Of a stretch of DNA of 64,000 bases, positions 1-16,462 are shown in pieces. Position numbers and translations under genes: made by a program. The stretch's first letter is position 1, and the number at the start of each line of letters is the position of its first letter. The stretch covers positions 1,264,501 through 1,328,500 of the forward strand of contig NZ_CP022364.1 of assembly GCF_003119115.1 (NCBI RefSeq). Direction: 5' to 3'. Below the pieces are notes generated by a model, which was not told the origin of the DNA, did no database searches, and was given only the letters and a program-made list of their open reading frames with translations. The DNA is from Azospirillum sp. TSH58 (GTDB lineage: Bacteria > Pseudomonadota > Alphaproteobacteria > Azospirillales > Azospirillaceae).

Positions 1-561
<561 letters not shown>

Positions 562-562
562 G

Positions 563-1438
563 ATGGCTGTTCTCGTCGATAAGAACACGAAGGTGATCTG
601 CCAGGGCTTCACCGGAGCCCAGGGCACCTTCCATTCCGAGCAGGCGATCGCCTACGGCACGAAGATGGTCGGCGGCGTCACCCCGGGCAAGGGCGGCACC
701 AAGCACCTCGACCTGCCGGTCTTCGACACGGTGGCCGACGCGGTCGAGAAGACCGGCGCCAACGCGTCGGTGATCTACGTGCCGCCGCCCTTCGCGGCGG
801 ACGCCATCCTGGAGGCGATCGACGCCGAGATCCCGCTGGTGGTGTGCATCACCGAGGGCATCCCGGTGCTCGACATGGTGCGCGTCAAGCGGGCGCTGGG
901 CAACTCCAAGACCCGGCTGATCGGGCCGAACTGCCCGGGCATCATCACGCCCGACGAGTGCAAGATCGGCATCATGCCCGGCCACATCCACAAGCGCGGC
1001 AAGATCGGCATCGTCTCGCGGTCGGGCACGCTGACCTACGAGGCGGTGGCGCAGACCACCGCGGCGGGGCTGGGCCAGACGACCTGCATCGGCATCGGCG
1101 GCGACCCGGTCAACGGGACCAACTTCGTGGACAGCCTGGAGCTGTTCCTGAAGGACCCGGAGACCGAGGGCATCATCATGATCGGTGAGATCGGCGGCGA
1201 CGCCGAGGTCAAGGGCGCGGAGTTCATCCGCGACTCCGGGACCAAGAAGCCGGTCGTCGGCTTCATCGCCGGGCGCACCGCGCCTCCGGGCCGCCGCATG
1301 GGCCATGCCGGCGCGGTGATCTCCGGCGGCAACGACACCGCCGACTTCAAGATCGACTTCATGAAGTCCGTCGGCATCGCCGTCGCCGACAGCCCCGCGA
1401 GCCTGGGTTCCACCATGCTCAAGGTCTTCAAGGGCTGA
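563..1438 (+). CDS. sucD: succinyl-CoA synthetase alpha subunit
   Basis: The alpha subunit (291 aa, the usual length) carries the CoA-binding Rossmann fold and the catalytic phosphohistidine. The N-terminal [14 protein letters not shown] stretch is the CoA-binding loop, and GPNCPGII lies in mid-protein. [10 protein letters not shown] contains the phosphorylated His at residue 248. The ATG is preceded by GGAGG at 549-553, inside the end of sucC. It works with SucC in the cytosol and is followed by sucA and sucB, so the succinyl-CoA-making and succinyl-CoA-using steps are encoded together. Two GC-rich hairpins separate it from sucA. Confidence 0.97.
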   Translation: MAVLVDKNTKVICQGFTGAQGTFHSEQAIAYGTKMVGGVTPGKGGTKHLDLPVFDTVADAVEKTGANASVIYVPPPFAADAILEAIDAEIPLVVCITEGIPVLDMVRVKRALGNSKTRLIGPNCPGIITPDECKIGIMPGHIHKRGKIGIVSRSGTLTYEAVAQTTAAGLGQTTCIGIGGDPVNGTNFVDSLELFLKDPETEGIIMIGEIGGDAEVKGAEFIRDSGTKKPVVGFIAGRTAPPGRRMGHAGAVISGGNDTADFKIDFMKSVGIAVADSPASLGSTMLKVFKG

Positions 1439-1446
1439 TAAAGCGG

Positions 1447-1524
1447 GGGCGGGACCCCATATTCCCGCCCACTGCCGAAGGACCGGCGGCCCCCGTGTCT
1501 CCATCCGGAGAACCGGGGGCCGTC
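1447..1524 (+). terminator. two GC-rich hairpins between sucD and sucA
   Basis: Two stem-loops lie in the 149-base sucD-sucA gap. GGGCGGGA (1447-1454) pairs with TCCCGCCC (1463-1470), and GGCCCCCG (1488-1495) pairs with CGGGGGCC (1514-1521), extendable by about two pairs. Neither has a U-tract, so they may be attenuators, processing sites or mRNA stabilisers rather than true terminators. A third small stem, CGGGC/GCCCG at 1564-1577 with loop AAAC, ends exactly at the sucA Shine-Dalgarno (GAGG, 1577-1580) and could affect sucA translation. Confidence 0.4.
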
Positions 1525-1587
1525 CGGACCCCAGCGACAAGCAAAAAAACTCTCTGAGGGAACCGGGCAAACGCCCGAGGCAAACAT

Positions 1588-4512
<2,925 letters not shown>

Positions 4513-4554
4513 CTCGACGCCCAGGCGTAGAACAAGAAAGTACGAGAGGAACTT

Positions 4555-5805
<1,251 letters not shown>

Positions 5806-5834
5806 TCCCGACACAGGGAACCGACAAGGGGATC

Positions 5835-5920
5835 GCGGGAGGCAACGCCCTCCCGCACCCGACCAGCGGGGACCAAAATCCCCGGACCTCGAAAAGGCGC
5901 CTCGCGGCGCCTTTTTCTTT
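5835..5920 (+). terminator. bidirectional intrinsic terminator after sucB
   Basis: A perfect 10-bp stem, AAAAGGCGCC (5892-5901) and GGCGCCTTTT (5906-5915) with loop TCGC, runs into a T-rich tail (TTTTTCTTT). It is U-rich on both strands, so it can end sucB and the convergent kinase gene. A second 8-bp hairpin, GCGGGAGG/CCTCCCGC, lies just upstream at 5835-5856. Confidence 0.88.
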
Positions 5921-5943
5921 GCCGTCCGATTGCCGGGCGCCGG

Positions 5944-8190
<2,247 letters not shown>

Positions 8191-8438
8191 GGCTGTGAAA
8201 AATTCTCCGCACGCAGTCCAACGGGGCCGGTGAGGGACCGTCCGCGTGGCGTTACCCAACGTAAGACAGTGCCAACCACCGGCCACCGCCAATCTCGCGC
8301 GAAAACCATAATGGAAGTTTAACCTTAATGCATCAATGAACCCGACCGTCCGGACGAGCGATTGTCGCTTTGCCTGACGCTCGCCGAGCGTTAAGTATTC
8401 ACCGGGGTTGGGGGCGGCTGCACAAAGGAACAGGGACG
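8191..8438. promoter_or_regulatory. divergent intergenic region between sensor kinase and cyclase
   Basis: These 248 bases separate the two divergent start codons and must hold promoters for both genes. The centre (about 8300-8340) is clearly more AT-rich than the surroundings. I could not assign convincing -35/-10 pairs or a known operator. AAGGAA at 8425-8430 is the Shine-Dalgarno of the cyclase. Confidence 0.4.
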
Positions 8439-9818
8439 ATGGACAGCCAGAAAGACCGCAAGGCCACGATCCTCGCCGCCACGCTGTCGTCGCTGTGGAC
8501 GGACACCGAACCCGCCGTGCGCGAGCGCGTCACGGCCATCGCGCTCGCCGACGCCGACGCGATCTCCGACGTCTTCTACACGATCCTGCTGGACCGCCCG
8601 GACAGCAACACCTTCCTCAACCACGCCCTGGTCCAGGAACGGCTGCGCCCCTCGCTGGCGCGCTGGATCAGCGCCCTCTTCACCGCCTCCACCGACGAGG
8701 CCATCGCGGCGGTGCTGGAGCAGAATTACCAGGTCGGGCTGATCCATGCCCGCATCAACATCCCGCTGACCCTGGTCAACGCCGGGATGCGGATCGTCAA
8801 GAAGGAGCTGTCGGCCCGCCTGCTCGCCGCCGACCTCAGCCGCGCCCAGACCGCGTCCGCCATCCTGTTCGTCGGCGAATTGCTGGACACCGTGCTGGAC
8901 AACATGCACGAGGCCTATCTGGGCGACCTGCTGGGGAACGTGCGCCACCAGCAATCCCTGAAGATGTTCATGAGCGGCCCCAATCTGGCGCTGGAGGGCG
9001 AACGGCTGAAATCGTCGCTGTTCGACTGGCTGCGCAACACCGTGGTGTCCTTCTACGCGCATGAGGACAACAACCACGCGAACCCGCCGCCCATCGAATC
9101 CTCCGATTTCGGCCTGTGGCTGAACCACAAGGCGGAGCTGACCTTCGGCCGCGTGACCGAGCTGGACCTCATCCGAGAGCGCACCACCCGCATCAGCGCC
9201 AAGGTGACCGCCGCGGTCGAGGGAGGCTGGATCACCCCTGCCTTCGTGAAGGAGCTGAACAACGACGTCACGGAGATCGCCTACGTCCTCGGCACCATCA
9301 TCGAGAAGGCGATGGAGATCGAAAGCGGGCGCGACCCGCTGACCCGGCTGCTGACCCGGCGCTTCATGCCGGCGATCTTCCAGCGTGAGGTCTCCATCAG
9401 CCTGCGCCATGGCAAGCCCTTCGCCGTGCTGCTGATGGACGCCGACCATTTCAAGACGATCAACGACACGCTGGGCCACCAGGCCGGCGATTCCGTCCTG
9501 TCGGACATGGCGGAACTGCTGCACACCCATGTCCGGGCCGGCGATTTCGTCTTCCGCTACGGCGGCGAGGAGTTCCTCATCCTGCTGACCGAGATGGACG
9601 AGGCGGCGCTGCGCGTGAAGGCCGAGCAGTTGCGCCGGATGGTCGAGGAGCACCGTTTTCCCGGCGCCGGGGGCGCCGGGAACGGGCTGCGCGTCACCGC
9701 CTCGATCGGGGCGGCGCTGCACGAGGGGCACCCGGATTACGAACACACCGTCCGCCGGGCCGACGCCGCGCTCTACGAGGCCAAGCGCCAGGGCCGCAAC
9801 CGCGTGGTGATTGCCTGA
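8439..9818 (+). CDS. globin-coupled sensor diguanylate cyclase
   Basis: A cytoplasmic 459-aa protein predicted to make cyclic di-GMP in response to oxygen or another heme ligand. The N-terminal 160 residues match the sensor-globin fold of DosC-type cyclases: Tyr47 in DVFYTILL fits the distal tyrosine and His103 in LIHARI the proximal heme ligand, with nearly the DosC spacing (Y43/H98). A helical middle domain leads to a C-terminal GGDEF domain with the active-site form GGEEF (375-379). An RAGD five residues upstream matches the allosteric product-binding I-site. The ATG at 8439 has AAGGAA upstream; an earlier in-frame ATG at 8370 lacks a good site. It diverges from a PAS kinase that may sense a similar ligand. 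Confidence 0.9.
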   Translation: MDSQKDRKATILAATLSSLWTDTEPAVRERVTAIALADADAISDVFYTILLDRPDSNTFLNHALVQERLRPSLARWISALFTASTDEAIAAVLEQNYQVGLIHARINIPLTLVNAGMRIVKKELSARLLAADLSRAQTASAILFVGELLDTVLDNMHEAYLGDLLGNVRHQQSLKMFMSGPNLALEGERLKSSLFDWLRNTVVSFYAHEDNNHANPPPIESSDFGLWLNHKAELTFGRVTELDLIRERTTRISAKVTAAVEGGWITPAFVKELNNDVTEIAYVLGTIIEKAMEIESGRDPLTRLLTRRFMPAIFQREVSISLRHGKPFAVLLMDADHFKTINDTLGHQAGDSVLSDMAELLHTHVRAGDFVFRYGGEEFLILLTEMDEAALRVKAEQLRRMVEEHRFPGAGGAGNGLRVTASIGAALHEGHPDYEHTVRRADAALYEAKRQGRNRVVIA

Positions 9819-9919
9819 ATGGTGGGCGCCTGAGCGCATCTGCATCCCGGCATCGGGCGTTGCCCTGCGGGGGCGCATCGGCTACGTAAGACCTTTCCCT
9901 GCCGAGACCCGCGAATTCC

Positions 9920-11074
9920 ATGTCTGACGGACCGCTTTCGCTCTACCGGGCCCGCCGCGGCACCGGGACGCTGCGCCCCGACCCCGACCAGGAGCTGGCC
10001 GCCGAGAAGCTCCAGAGCCTCTACAAGGCGCTGACGGGCTACAGCCCGCAGCCCGCCGGGAAGGCCGGAGGGGCGAAGGCCGGCTGGCTGGAGCGGTTCG
10101 GGCTGGGCCGCCCGCGCTCCGAACCGGCGGAGGCGCCGCAGGGCCTCTACATGTACGGCGGCGTCGGGCGCGGCAAGTCGATGCTGATGGACCTGTTCTT
10201 CGACACCGCCCCGGTGGAGAAGAAGCGCCGCGTCCATTTCCACGAATTCATGCTGGAGGTGCACGAGCGCATCCACCAGCACCGCCAGTCGGGCAAGAGC
10301 AAGGGCAAGGACGCCGACGACGCGTTGCCCGAACTGGCCCGCGCGCTGGCCGACGAGGCGTGGCTGCTCTGCTTCGACGAGTTCCACGTCACCAACGTCG
10401 TGGACGCGATGATCCTGGGCCGGCTGTTCACCAGCCTGTTCGATCTGGGCGTGGTGGTGGTCGCAACGTCCAACTGGCCGCCGGACATGCTCTACAAGGA
10501 CGGGCTTCAGCGCGAGCTGTTCCTGCCCTTCATCGCCCTGCTCAAGGAGAAGCTCGACGTTCTGGCGCTGGAGGGGCCGACCGACTACCGGCTGGACCGG
10601 CTCCAGGGCAAGCCCGTCTATTTCTGGCCGCTCGGCCCGGAGAGCGACGCCAGGATCCGCCAGACCTTCGAAACGCTGACCGACGGCGCCCGGGGCGAGC
10701 CGACCCATCTCGCCGTCCAGGGCCGGAAGGTGGAGATCGCCTGCGCCGCCAAATGCGTCGCCCTGGTGGATTTCTGGAGCCTGTGCGGCAAGCCGCTGGG
10801 GGCCGCCGACTACATCGCCATCGCGACGCACTTCCACACCGTGCTGATCCACGGCGTGCCGACGATGAAGGACGAGCTGCGCAACGAGGCCAAGCGCTTC
10901 ATGACGCTGATCGACGCGCTCTACGAGCACAAGGTCAACCTCGTGGTCGCCGCCGAAGGCCCGCCGGAACGGCTGTACCCCGAGGGCACCCACGCCTTCG
11001 AATTCGAACGCACGGTCAGCCGCCTGATGGAGATGCAGAGCGAGGACTACCTGCGCCAGCAGCACCTGACCTGA
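9920..11074 (+). CDS. zapE: AFG1-like ATPase / cell division protein ZapE
   Basis: An AAA-type ATPase of the AFG1/ZapE family, 384 aa (E. coli ZapE is about 375). Walker A is GGVGRGKSM (about residues 76-84) and Walker B is LLCFDEFHVTN. The N-terminal SLYRARRG-type start and the NWPPDMLYKDGLQRELFLPFI segment are family signatures. E. coli ZapE acts on the Z-ring late in division and under low oxygen; the mitochondrial homologue AFG1 helps turn over membrane proteins. In many Proteobacteria the gene lies near sdh or mdh/suc genes, as here. It appears to be transcribed alone. Confidence 0.92.
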   Translation: MSDGPLSLYRARRGTGTLRPDPDQELAAEKLQSLYKALTGYSPQPAGKAGGAKAGWLERFGLGRPRSEPAEAPQGLYMYGGVGRGKSMLMDLFFDTAPVEKKRRVHFHEFMLEVHERIHQHRQSGKSKGKDADDALPELARALADEAWLLCFDEFHVTNVVDAMILGRLFTSLFDLGVVVVATSNWPPDMLYKDGLQRELFLPFIALLKEKLDVLALEGPTDYRLDRLQGKPVYFWPLGPESDARIRQTFETLTDGARGEPTHLAVQGRKVEIACAAKCVALVDFWSLCGKPLGAADYIAIATHFHTVLIHGVPTMKDELRNEAKRFMTLIDALYEHKVNLVVAAEGPPERLYPEGTHAFEFERTVSRLMEMQSEDYLRQQHLT

Positions 11075-11208
11075 GGGGGCCGAGGCGCCCCGCCTCCACC
11101 CGTGTTACCACGGCGATCCCGCCCTACTCCCGTTTCGCGCCGAAGATAAACGGGCGCCCGACGTTGTATTGCTGAACGTCGGTCCAACGGCGAGGGAGAG
11201 GGCGAAGC

Positions 11209-11622
11209 ATGCCTTGGCGGTCCCGGTGCGGTGCACTGACGCTGGCGCTTTTTCTGACGGCACCGATCCAGTCCGCCCCCGCCGCCGCGGCGGGCAGCGT
11301 CGACTGCTGGCTGCTCGACGGCGAGGCGCTGACCCAGGCGCGCGAGGGCGGCTGGTGCAAGGACGCCTTTTCCCGGAACTCGCAGACCGGAGCGGCGCCC
11401 GTCGTCACGGTCACCGCGGCCCCCCTGCCCGCCCGCAAGCCCGACCCGCCCCCGAAGAAGCGGGTCGTCACCGTCCAGCGCAAGGCGAAGGCGCAGCCCG
11501 ACTCCCAGGCCGCGGCCATCGTCCGCCCCGCCGCCCGCGGCAACGCGGTCGCCGAGGCGGATTTCGGCACCCAGTTCAAGCGCGACTGGAACGCCCTGAT
11601 GAAGAAGCTCTTCGAGCCCTGA
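11209..11622 (+). CDS. exported hypothetical protein
   Basis: A 137-aa protein I do not recognise. It begins with a basic n-region (MPWRSRCG), a hydrophobic core (LTLALFLTA) and an Ala-rich cleavage region (SAPAAAAG), a clear Sec signal peptide. The mature part has two Cys about 17 residues apart (DCWL and GWCKD), a Pro/Lys-rich basic middle (PDPPPKKR) and a charged C-terminal helix. The start has GGGAGAGGG just upstream. It lies alone between zapE and a convergent gene. The Cys pair suggests a disulfide in the periplasm; no function can be assigned. Confidence 0.75.
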   Translation: MPWRSRCGALTLALFLTAPIQSAPAAAAGSVDCWLLDGEALTQAREGGWCKDAFSRNSQTGAAPVVTVTAAPLPARKPDPPPKKRVVTVQRKAKAQPDSQAAAIVRPAARGNAVAEADFGTQFKRDWNALMKKLFEP

Positions 11623-11646
11623 GCCCCAAGCCACGTCAGGCGCGGA

Positions 11647-12225
11647 TCAGGTCCGGGCCTCGTCCAGCCACTTCCGCACCGCCGGCGGCTCATAGGCGGC
11701 GAAGGCGTCCAGGATGCCCGGCGCGGTGTCGCGGACGATCAGCATGTCGCGGTGCTTGGGCTGCATGAAGCGCTCCCCCGCCACATGGTCGAGGAAACCG
11801 GCCAGTCCGTCGTAGAATCCCGAGGCGTTGAGCAGGCCGCAGGGCTTGTCGTGGCGGCCGAGCTGCGCCCAGGTCCACACCTCGAACAGCTCCTCCAGCG
11901 TGCCGATGCCGCCGGGCAGCGCGATGAAGCCGTCGGACAGCTCGGCCATCAGGGCCTTGCGCTCGTGCATGGTGGCGACGATGCGCAGTTCCTGGAGGCC
12001 CTGGTGGCCGACCTCCTTGTCCATCAGGAATTGCGGGATGATGCCGGTGACCGTGCCGCCCGCGGCCAGGACCGAGTCGGCGATCCGCCCCATCAGGCCG
12101 GTCCGCCCGCCGCCGTAGACGAGGCCGATGCCACGCTCCGCCATGTGGCGGCCAAGCTGCTCCGCGGCCTCGCCATAGGCCGGGTTGGTGCCGGGGTTGG
12201 ACCCGGCATAGACGCAAATCCGCAT
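11647..12225 (-). CDS. LOG-family nucleoside monophosphate phosphoribohydrolase (TIGR00730)
   Basis: A 192-aa LOG protein, a family annotated as Rossmann-fold TIGR00730 and formerly mislabelled lysine decarboxylase. The diagnostic motifs are [10 protein letters not shown] at the N-terminus, GGGRTGLMG, and [13 protein letters not shown] (the PGGxGTxxE catalytic motif). LOG enzymes release cytokinin bases from their riboside monophosphates, though many bacterial members act on general nucleotides. ATG at 12225 follows AGAGGA. The reading frame stays open far upstream only because the neighbouring pdxY leaves it open. It lies 50 bases downstream of pdxY in the same direction, so they may form an operon. 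A cytokinin role is attractive for a plant-associated host but is inference. Confidence 0.9.
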   Translation of the reverse strand: MRICVYAGSNPGTNPAYGEAAEQLGRHMAERGIGLVYGGGRTGLMGRIADSVLAAGGTVTGIIPQFLMDKEVGHQGLQELRIVATMHERKALMAELSDGFIALPGGIGTLEELFEVWTWAQLGRHDKPCGLLNASGFYDGLAGFLDHVAGERFMQPKHRDMLIVRDTAPGILDAFAAYEPPAVRKWLDEART

Positions 12226-12275
12226 GTCGTTCCTCTGTTCGCGCCGTCTCTTGGACGCGTGTCGTAACAAGTGGC

Positions 12276-13136
12276 TTACCGGACGCGGGTGACCGTGAAG
12301 CGCTGGCTGGGATTCACGAACTCGTCCTGCGCCGCGATCAGTTGCAGCTCCCGCGTGCCCATCCGGCGGGTGGTCTGGAAGATGGCGTAGATGGCCGCCG
12401 CCGCCTGCTCCAGCGCTTCGGCCGGGTCGAAGGCCTTCAGGTAATGGGCCAGGAACAGGGCGGCCACCGCGTCGCCCGACCCGTTGGGCGGCGGGTCCAG
12501 CGGCAGGCGCGGGGTGGAGACCAGCCACGCGCCGTCGCGGTCGTCGGCCAGCATCTCGATGTGGCCGGGGTCGGCGTCCTTGCGGGTCAGGCTGGTCACC
12601 AGGACCAGCCGCGGCCCGCGCTCCCGCAGGGCGGCGGTGGCGGCCAGCGCGTCGTCCAGCGTCTCCACCGTCCGGCCGGTCAGATACTCCAGCTCGAACT
12701 GGTTGGGGGTCATCAGGTCGGCGGCGGGGACGGCGTGGTCGCGGATGAACTCCGGCAGGCCGGGGCGCACGAAGAAGCCGCGCCCGACGTCGCCCATCAC
12801 CGGGTCGCAGGCGTAGACGGCGCGCGGGTTGGCGGCCTTCAGCCGGGCCGCCGTCTCGACGATCACCTGCCCAAGCCCGACGTCGCCCATGTAGCCCGAC
12901 AGCAGCGCGTCGCAGCCGGGCAGGACGCCGCGCGCGGCGACGCCGTCCATCAGGTCGGCGACATGCTCCGCCGTGAAGACCTGCCCGGTCCATTCGCCGT
13001 AACCGGTGTGGTTGGAGAACTGCACCGTGTTCACCGCGATGGCGTCGCAGCCGAGCCGCTGCAGCGGGAACACCGCGGCCCGGTTGCCGACATAGCCGTA
13101 AGCGACGTGGGACTGGATCGAAATGACGGTCTTCAT
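12276..13136 (-). CDS. pdxY: pyridoxal kinase
   Basis: A ribokinase-fold enzyme (286 aa) that phosphorylates pyridoxal to PLP in vitamin B6 salvage. [21 protein letters not shown] at the start, [21 protein letters not shown] and the C-terminal [15 protein letters not shown] with its catalytic Asp are typical of PdxY. The start at MKTVISIQ was preferred over an upstream ATG at 13229, which adds 31 residues unlike the family. The gene precedes the LOG-family gene on the same strand. No PLP-dependent operator is visible. Confidence 0.93.
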   Translation of the reverse strand: MKTVISIQSHVAYGYVGNRAAVFPLQRLGCDAIAVNTVQFSNHTGYGEWTGQVFTAEHVADLMDGVAARGVLPGCDALLSGYMGDVGLGQVIVETAARLKAANPRAVYACDPVMGDVGRGFFVRPGLPEFIRDHAVPAADLMTPNQFELEYLTGRTVETLDDALAATAALRERGPRLVLVTSLTRKDADPGHIEMLADDRDGAWLVSTPRLPLDPPPNGSGDAVAALFLAHYLKAFDPAEALEQAAAAIYAIFQTTRRMGTRELQLIAAQDEFVNPSQRFTVTRVR

Positions 13137-13292
13137 GGGCGGACGATCCGAAAGGTTGGGCACGCATCCTAAACCGTCCGCGCCACACGCTGGGGATGTT
13201 TCCATGCAGACCAGAGTTACGCGCCGCATGGACAGGGGGATCGGACGCGGCTAATCCTGCGGCAACGACACAAGACCGCTTGGGGGAATGCC

Positions 13293-14174
13293 ATGGCCGC
13301 CACCGCCCGCCCGCGCCGCAGCGTGCTCTACATGCCCGGCTCCAACACCCGCGCCCTGGAGAAGGGGCGCAGCCTGCCCGCCGACGGGCTGATCCTCGAC
13401 CTGGAGGACGCCGTCGCCCCCGACGCCAAGGCGGAGGCCCGCGCCACCATCAAGGCGTCCATCGCCGCGGGCGGCTATGGCGGGCGGGAACTGGTGGTCC
13501 GCACCAACGGGCTGAACACCCCCTGGGGCTACGACGACCTCGTGATGGCCGCCGCCAGCGGCGCCGACGCGGTGCTGCTGCCGAAGGTGGAGAGCGCCGA
13601 CATGGTCCGCCAGGCCGAGGCGGTGCTGCGCGCCAACGGCTCGCCGGACGGGCAGACCATCTGGTGCATGATGGAGACCCCGCTCGGCATGCTGAACGCC
13701 AAGGAGATCGCCGGGGCCAGCCCGAAACTGGGCGGGCTGGTGATGGGCACCTCCGACCTCGCCAAGGATCTGCACGCGGCCCACACGCGCGACCGGCTGC
13801 CGATGCTGACCAGCCTCGGCCTCTGCCTGCTGGCGGCGCGGGCCTACGGCCTCGCCATCCTCGACGGGGTGCATCTCGACCTGAACGACGACGCGGGCTT
13901 TGCCGAATCCTGCACCCAGGGGCGCGAGCTGGGATTCGACGGCAAGACGCTGATCCACCCCAAGACCATCGCCGCCTGCAACGCCGCCTTCGCCCCCGGT
14001 GACGACGAGATCGCCCAGGCCCACCGCATCATCCAGGCCCATGCCGAGGCCGTCGCCCAGGGCAAGGGGGTGGTTCTGGTGGACGGGCGGCTGGTGGAGA
14101 ACCTGCATGTCGAGAACGCCCGTCGCCTCGTCGCGATGGCCGAGGCGATCCGGGCGCTGGAGACGGCGGGCTGA
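13293..14174 (+). CDS. HpcH/HpaI-type CoA-ester lyase (CitE-like)
   Basis: A 293-aa TIM-barrel lyase of the CitE/malyl-CoA lyase family. [11 protein letters not shown], the acidic metal-binding segment [25 protein letters not shown] and [10 protein letters not shown] are family signatures. Free-standing CitE-like proteins without citrate-lyase partners usually cleave malyl-CoA, methylmalyl-CoA or citramalyl-CoA, and no citD or citF is present here. The ATG follows a GGGGGAA site. Its neighbours give no pathway clue: it lies next to pdxY (divergent) and an unknown basic protein (convergent). The family is certain; the substrate is not. Confidence 0.88.
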   Translation: MAATARPRRSVLYMPGSNTRALEKGRSLPADGLILDLEDAVAPDAKAEARATIKASIAAGGYGGRELVVRTNGLNTPWGYDDLVMAAASGADAVLLPKVESADMVRQAEAVLRANGSPDGQTIWCMMETPLGMLNAKEIAGASPKLGGLVMGTSDLAKDLHAAHTRDRLPMLTSLGLCLLAARAYGLAILDGVHLDLNDDAGFAESCTQGRELGFDGKTLIHPKTIAACNAAFAPGDDEIAQAHRIIQAHAEAVAQGKGVVLVDGRLVENLHVENARRLVAMAEAIRALETAG

Positions 14175-14204
14175 CACCCGCCGCTCCGGTTTCATAACAT
14201 CGGA

Positions 14205-14723
14205 TCAGGAATCGCGGCGCGCCTGGGCGTCCTTCACGAACTGCGACACCCGCCCGATCTCGCGCGGATCGGTCTCGACCGTCCGGCGCCCGCTGGGGAT
14301 CGGGCGCATGCCCTTGCGCGGGGTGCGTCCGGGGGACGGGTGCTGGGGCTGCGCGTCCTTCTTGCGCTTCAGCGCGTCCTGAAGGTTGGCCTGGACGATC
14401 GCGCGGCGCCGCTCGGCGCGGAACCGCTCCAGCCGCCCGTTCACCCGCTTCAGGGCGCGCGCGTAGACCTGCTTCTTGGCGGACAGGCCGCGTTCGCTGG
14501 CGTCCGCCGACTGCTGGCCGGTTCCGCTGGCCTTGCCCCGCCGACCGCGCCGCCGCGCCGCGATGATGTCGCGCGCCCGGTCGCGCTCCCCGCGCAGCCA
14601 ACGGGCGAGCGTCAGGGTCTCGTCAGGCGGCAGGCTCTCCAGTTCCGGGTAATGGCTGCGGCGGACCTGCTCGAATTCCTTTTCGGACAACAGCCGTCGT
14701 TCGGCCGTGAGTTCGACTCCCAT
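14205..14723 (-). CDS. basic hypothetical protein
   Basis: A 172-aa protein I do not recognise. It is very rich in Arg and Lys, with predicted helices such as GERDRARDIIAARRRGRRG and RVNGRLERFRAERRRA, and a C-terminal tail ending VSQFVKDAQARRDS. No signal peptide or TM segment is seen. The start was set by AGAGAGG seven bases before the ATG; the frame stays open far upstream but that part reads through a gene on the other strand. It diverges from a KGG stress protein with 199 bases between them. High positive charge suggests nucleic-acid or ribosome binding; this is inference. Confidence 0.7.
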   Translation of the reverse strand: MGVELTAERRLLSEKEFEQVRRSHYPELESLPPDETLTLARWLRGERDRARDIIAARRRGRRGKASGTGQQSADASERGLSAKKQVYARALKRVNGRLERFRAERRRAIVQANLQDALKRKKDAQPQHPSPGRTPRKGMRPIPSGRRTVETDPREIGRVSQFVKDAQARRDS

Positions 14724-14922
14724 CGTTGAACCTCTCTGCTTCGTGGTCCCGCTTCGGCTTACCCCCGTCCGGTCAACCGATCGGGAGGCGAAGCGTTCCC
14801 CGGCTCGACCCGATGCGCCCCACTGCCACTTACGGGTGCCGAAGGAATCGGAATCACGACCTCTCCGGAACCAAGTCGCCCCCCATCGGTTTTCCGACAT
14901 GTGGCAGAGGTGGAGGTTGAAG

Positions 14923-15243
14923 ATGGCCTCGAAAGACAACGGCCAAGGCGAAGTCCAATCCGGGAGCGGTCGCACGTCGAACCGCGGCTTCGCGTCGATG
15001 GACCGTGACCGGCAGCGCCAGATCGCCAGCAAGGGCGGGGAAAGCGTGCCAGCCGACAAGCGCAGCTTTTCCAAGAACCCGGAACTCGCCGCGGAGGCGG
15101 GGCGGAAGGGGGGCCGGAGCGTACCGGCATCCTCACGCAGCTTCTCCAAGAACCCGTCCCTGGCCGCCGAAGCGGGGCGGAAGGGCGGGCAGGCGAGCCA
15201 TGGCGGACGCGGGGCCGCCATACGCCCGGGCGAAGGCGACTGA
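14923..15243 (+). CDS. KGG-repeat general stress protein
   Basis: A small hydrophilic protein (106 aa) of the KGG/GsiB type (stress-induced acidophilic repeat). It holds three imperfect repeats: GFASMDRDRQRQIASKGG, then two copies of about 26 residues built on RSFSKNPxLAAEAGRKGG. Such proteins are glycine-rich, unstructured and often induced by general stress, starvation or drying, similar to LEA proteins. The ATG is preceded by GGAGG at 14912-14916. A strong terminator follows. The two long repeats are also visible as a direct DNA repeat (about 15060-15195). Confidence 0.88.
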   Translation: MASKDNGQGEVQSGSGRTSNRGFASMDRDRQRQIASKGGESVPADKRSFSKNPELAAEAGRKGGRSVPASSRSFSKNPSLAAEAGRKGGQASHGGRGAAIRPGEGD

Positions 15244-15255
15244 CGGCACCAACGA

Positions 15256-15294
15256 GAAAAGCCCCTCTCCGGAACCGGAGAGGGGCTTTCTTTT
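15256..15294 (+). terminator. bidirectional terminator between KGG gene and leuB
   Basis: A long perfect stem: AAAGCCCCTCTCCGG (15258-15272) pairs with CCGGAGAGGGGCTTT (15275-15289), with T-rich tails on both strands (CTTTCTTTT forward, CTTTTCTC reverse). It can end transcription of both the KGG gene and the convergent leuB. Confidence 0.9.
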
Positions 15295-15346
15295 CATGCT
15301 CCGCTGGTCAGCAGCCCCCAGCCGGCCGGGCCGGGGGCGCGACCGG

Positions 15347-16462
15347 TCAGGAGGCCAGCTTGTCCAGTTCGCGCAGGATCGAGTCGCCCATGACGGTCGT
15401 GGAGCAGCGGGCCATGCCCGGCGCCATGATGTCCGCCGTGCGCATGCCGCCCGACAGCACGTTCTGCACGGCCTTCTCCAGCATCTTCGCCTCCTCGTCC
15501 ATGTTGAACGAGTAGCGCAGGCACATGGCGAAGGACAGCAGCGTCGCGCAGGGGTTGGCGAGGTCGCGGCCGGCGATGTCCGGGGCGGAGCCGTGCACCG
15601 GCTCGTAGAGCGCCTTGCGCTGGCCGTTGGCGTCCGGGGCGCCGAGCGAGGCCGACGGCAGCATGCCGAGCGAGCCGGTCATCATCGCCGCCTCGTCCGA
15701 CAGGATGTCGCCGAACAGGTTGTCGGTGACGATCACGTCGAACTGCTTCGGGTTCTTCAGCAGCTGCATGGCGCCGTTGTCGGCGTACATGTGCTCCAGC
15801 GTGACGTCGGAGAATTCCTCCTGATGGAGCTTCGTGACTTCCTGGCGCCACAGGAGGCCCGATTCCATCACGTTGGCCTTCTCCATCGAGTGGAGCTTGT
15901 TGCCGCGCTTGCGCGCCAGCTCGAAGGCGACGCGGGCGACGCGGCGGATCTCGCTGGTGGTGTAGACCTGGGTGTTGACGCCGCGGCGCTCGCCGTTGCC
16001 GATGTCGGTGATGCCGCGCGGCTCACCGAAATAGACGCCGCCGGTCAGCTCGCGGACGATCAGGATATCCAGGCCCTTGATGACGTCGGCCTTCAGGGTC
16101 GAGGCGTCGACCAGGGCGTCGAACACCACCGCCGGGCGCAGGTTGGCGAACAGGTTCAGCTCCTTGCGGAGCGACAGCAGGCCGGCTTCCGGACGCTTGG
16201 TGTAGTCGGTGGGGTTGTCCCACTTCGGGCCGCCGACGGCGCCCAGCATCACCGCGTCCGCCGCCAGGGCGTCGGCCAGCGTCTCGTCCTTCAGGGGAAC
16301 GCCATAGGCGTCGATGGCCGCGCCGCCGACCAGCCCTTCGGTGACGTCGAAGGTGACGTTGCGCTTGCGGTCGAGCCAGTCGATGACCCGGCGCACCTGG
16401 CGCATGACCTCCGGACCGATCCCGTCGCCGGGCAAAAACAGAAGCTTCTTGTTGGCGGGCAT
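15347..16462 (-). CDS. leuB: 3-isopropylmalate dehydrogenase
   Basis: LeuB oxidatively decarboxylates 3-isopropylmalate in leucine biosynthesis using [16 protein letters not shown] at the start, GGPKWD, the [14 protein letters not shown] segment, [14 protein letters not shown] and the metal-binding [13 protein letters not shown] are all diagnostic. The 371-aa length is typical. ATG at 16462 was chosen because GGGGAG lies before it; an ATG six codons upstream lacks a site. leuD lies 139 bases upstream in the same direction. leuC is missing from the neighbourhood. Confidence 0.96.
   Translation of the reverse strand: MPANKKLLFLPGDGIGPEVMRQVRRVIDWLDRKRNVTFDVTEGLVGGAAIDAYGVPLKDETLADALAADAVMLGAVGGPKWDNPTDYTKRPEAGLLSLRKELNLFANLRPAVVFDALVDASTLKADVIKGLDILIVRELTGGVYFGEPRGITDIGNGERRGVNTQVYTTSEIRRVARVAFELARKRGNKLHSMEKANVMESGLLWRQEVTKLHQEEFSDVTLEHMYADNGAMQLLKNPKQFDVIVTDNLFGDILSDEAAMMTGSLGMLPSASLGAPDANGQRKALYEPVHGSAPDIAGRDLANPCATLLSFAMCLRYSFNMDEEAKMLEKAVQNVLSGGMRTADIMAPGMARCSTTVMGDSILRELDKLAS

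Noticed and set aside
11647..13188. A 513-codon minus-strand protein fusing the LOG protein to an upstream part
   Set aside because: The upstream part is the wrong frame of pdxY. The LOG start at 12225 has its own Shine-Dalgarno and matches the family.
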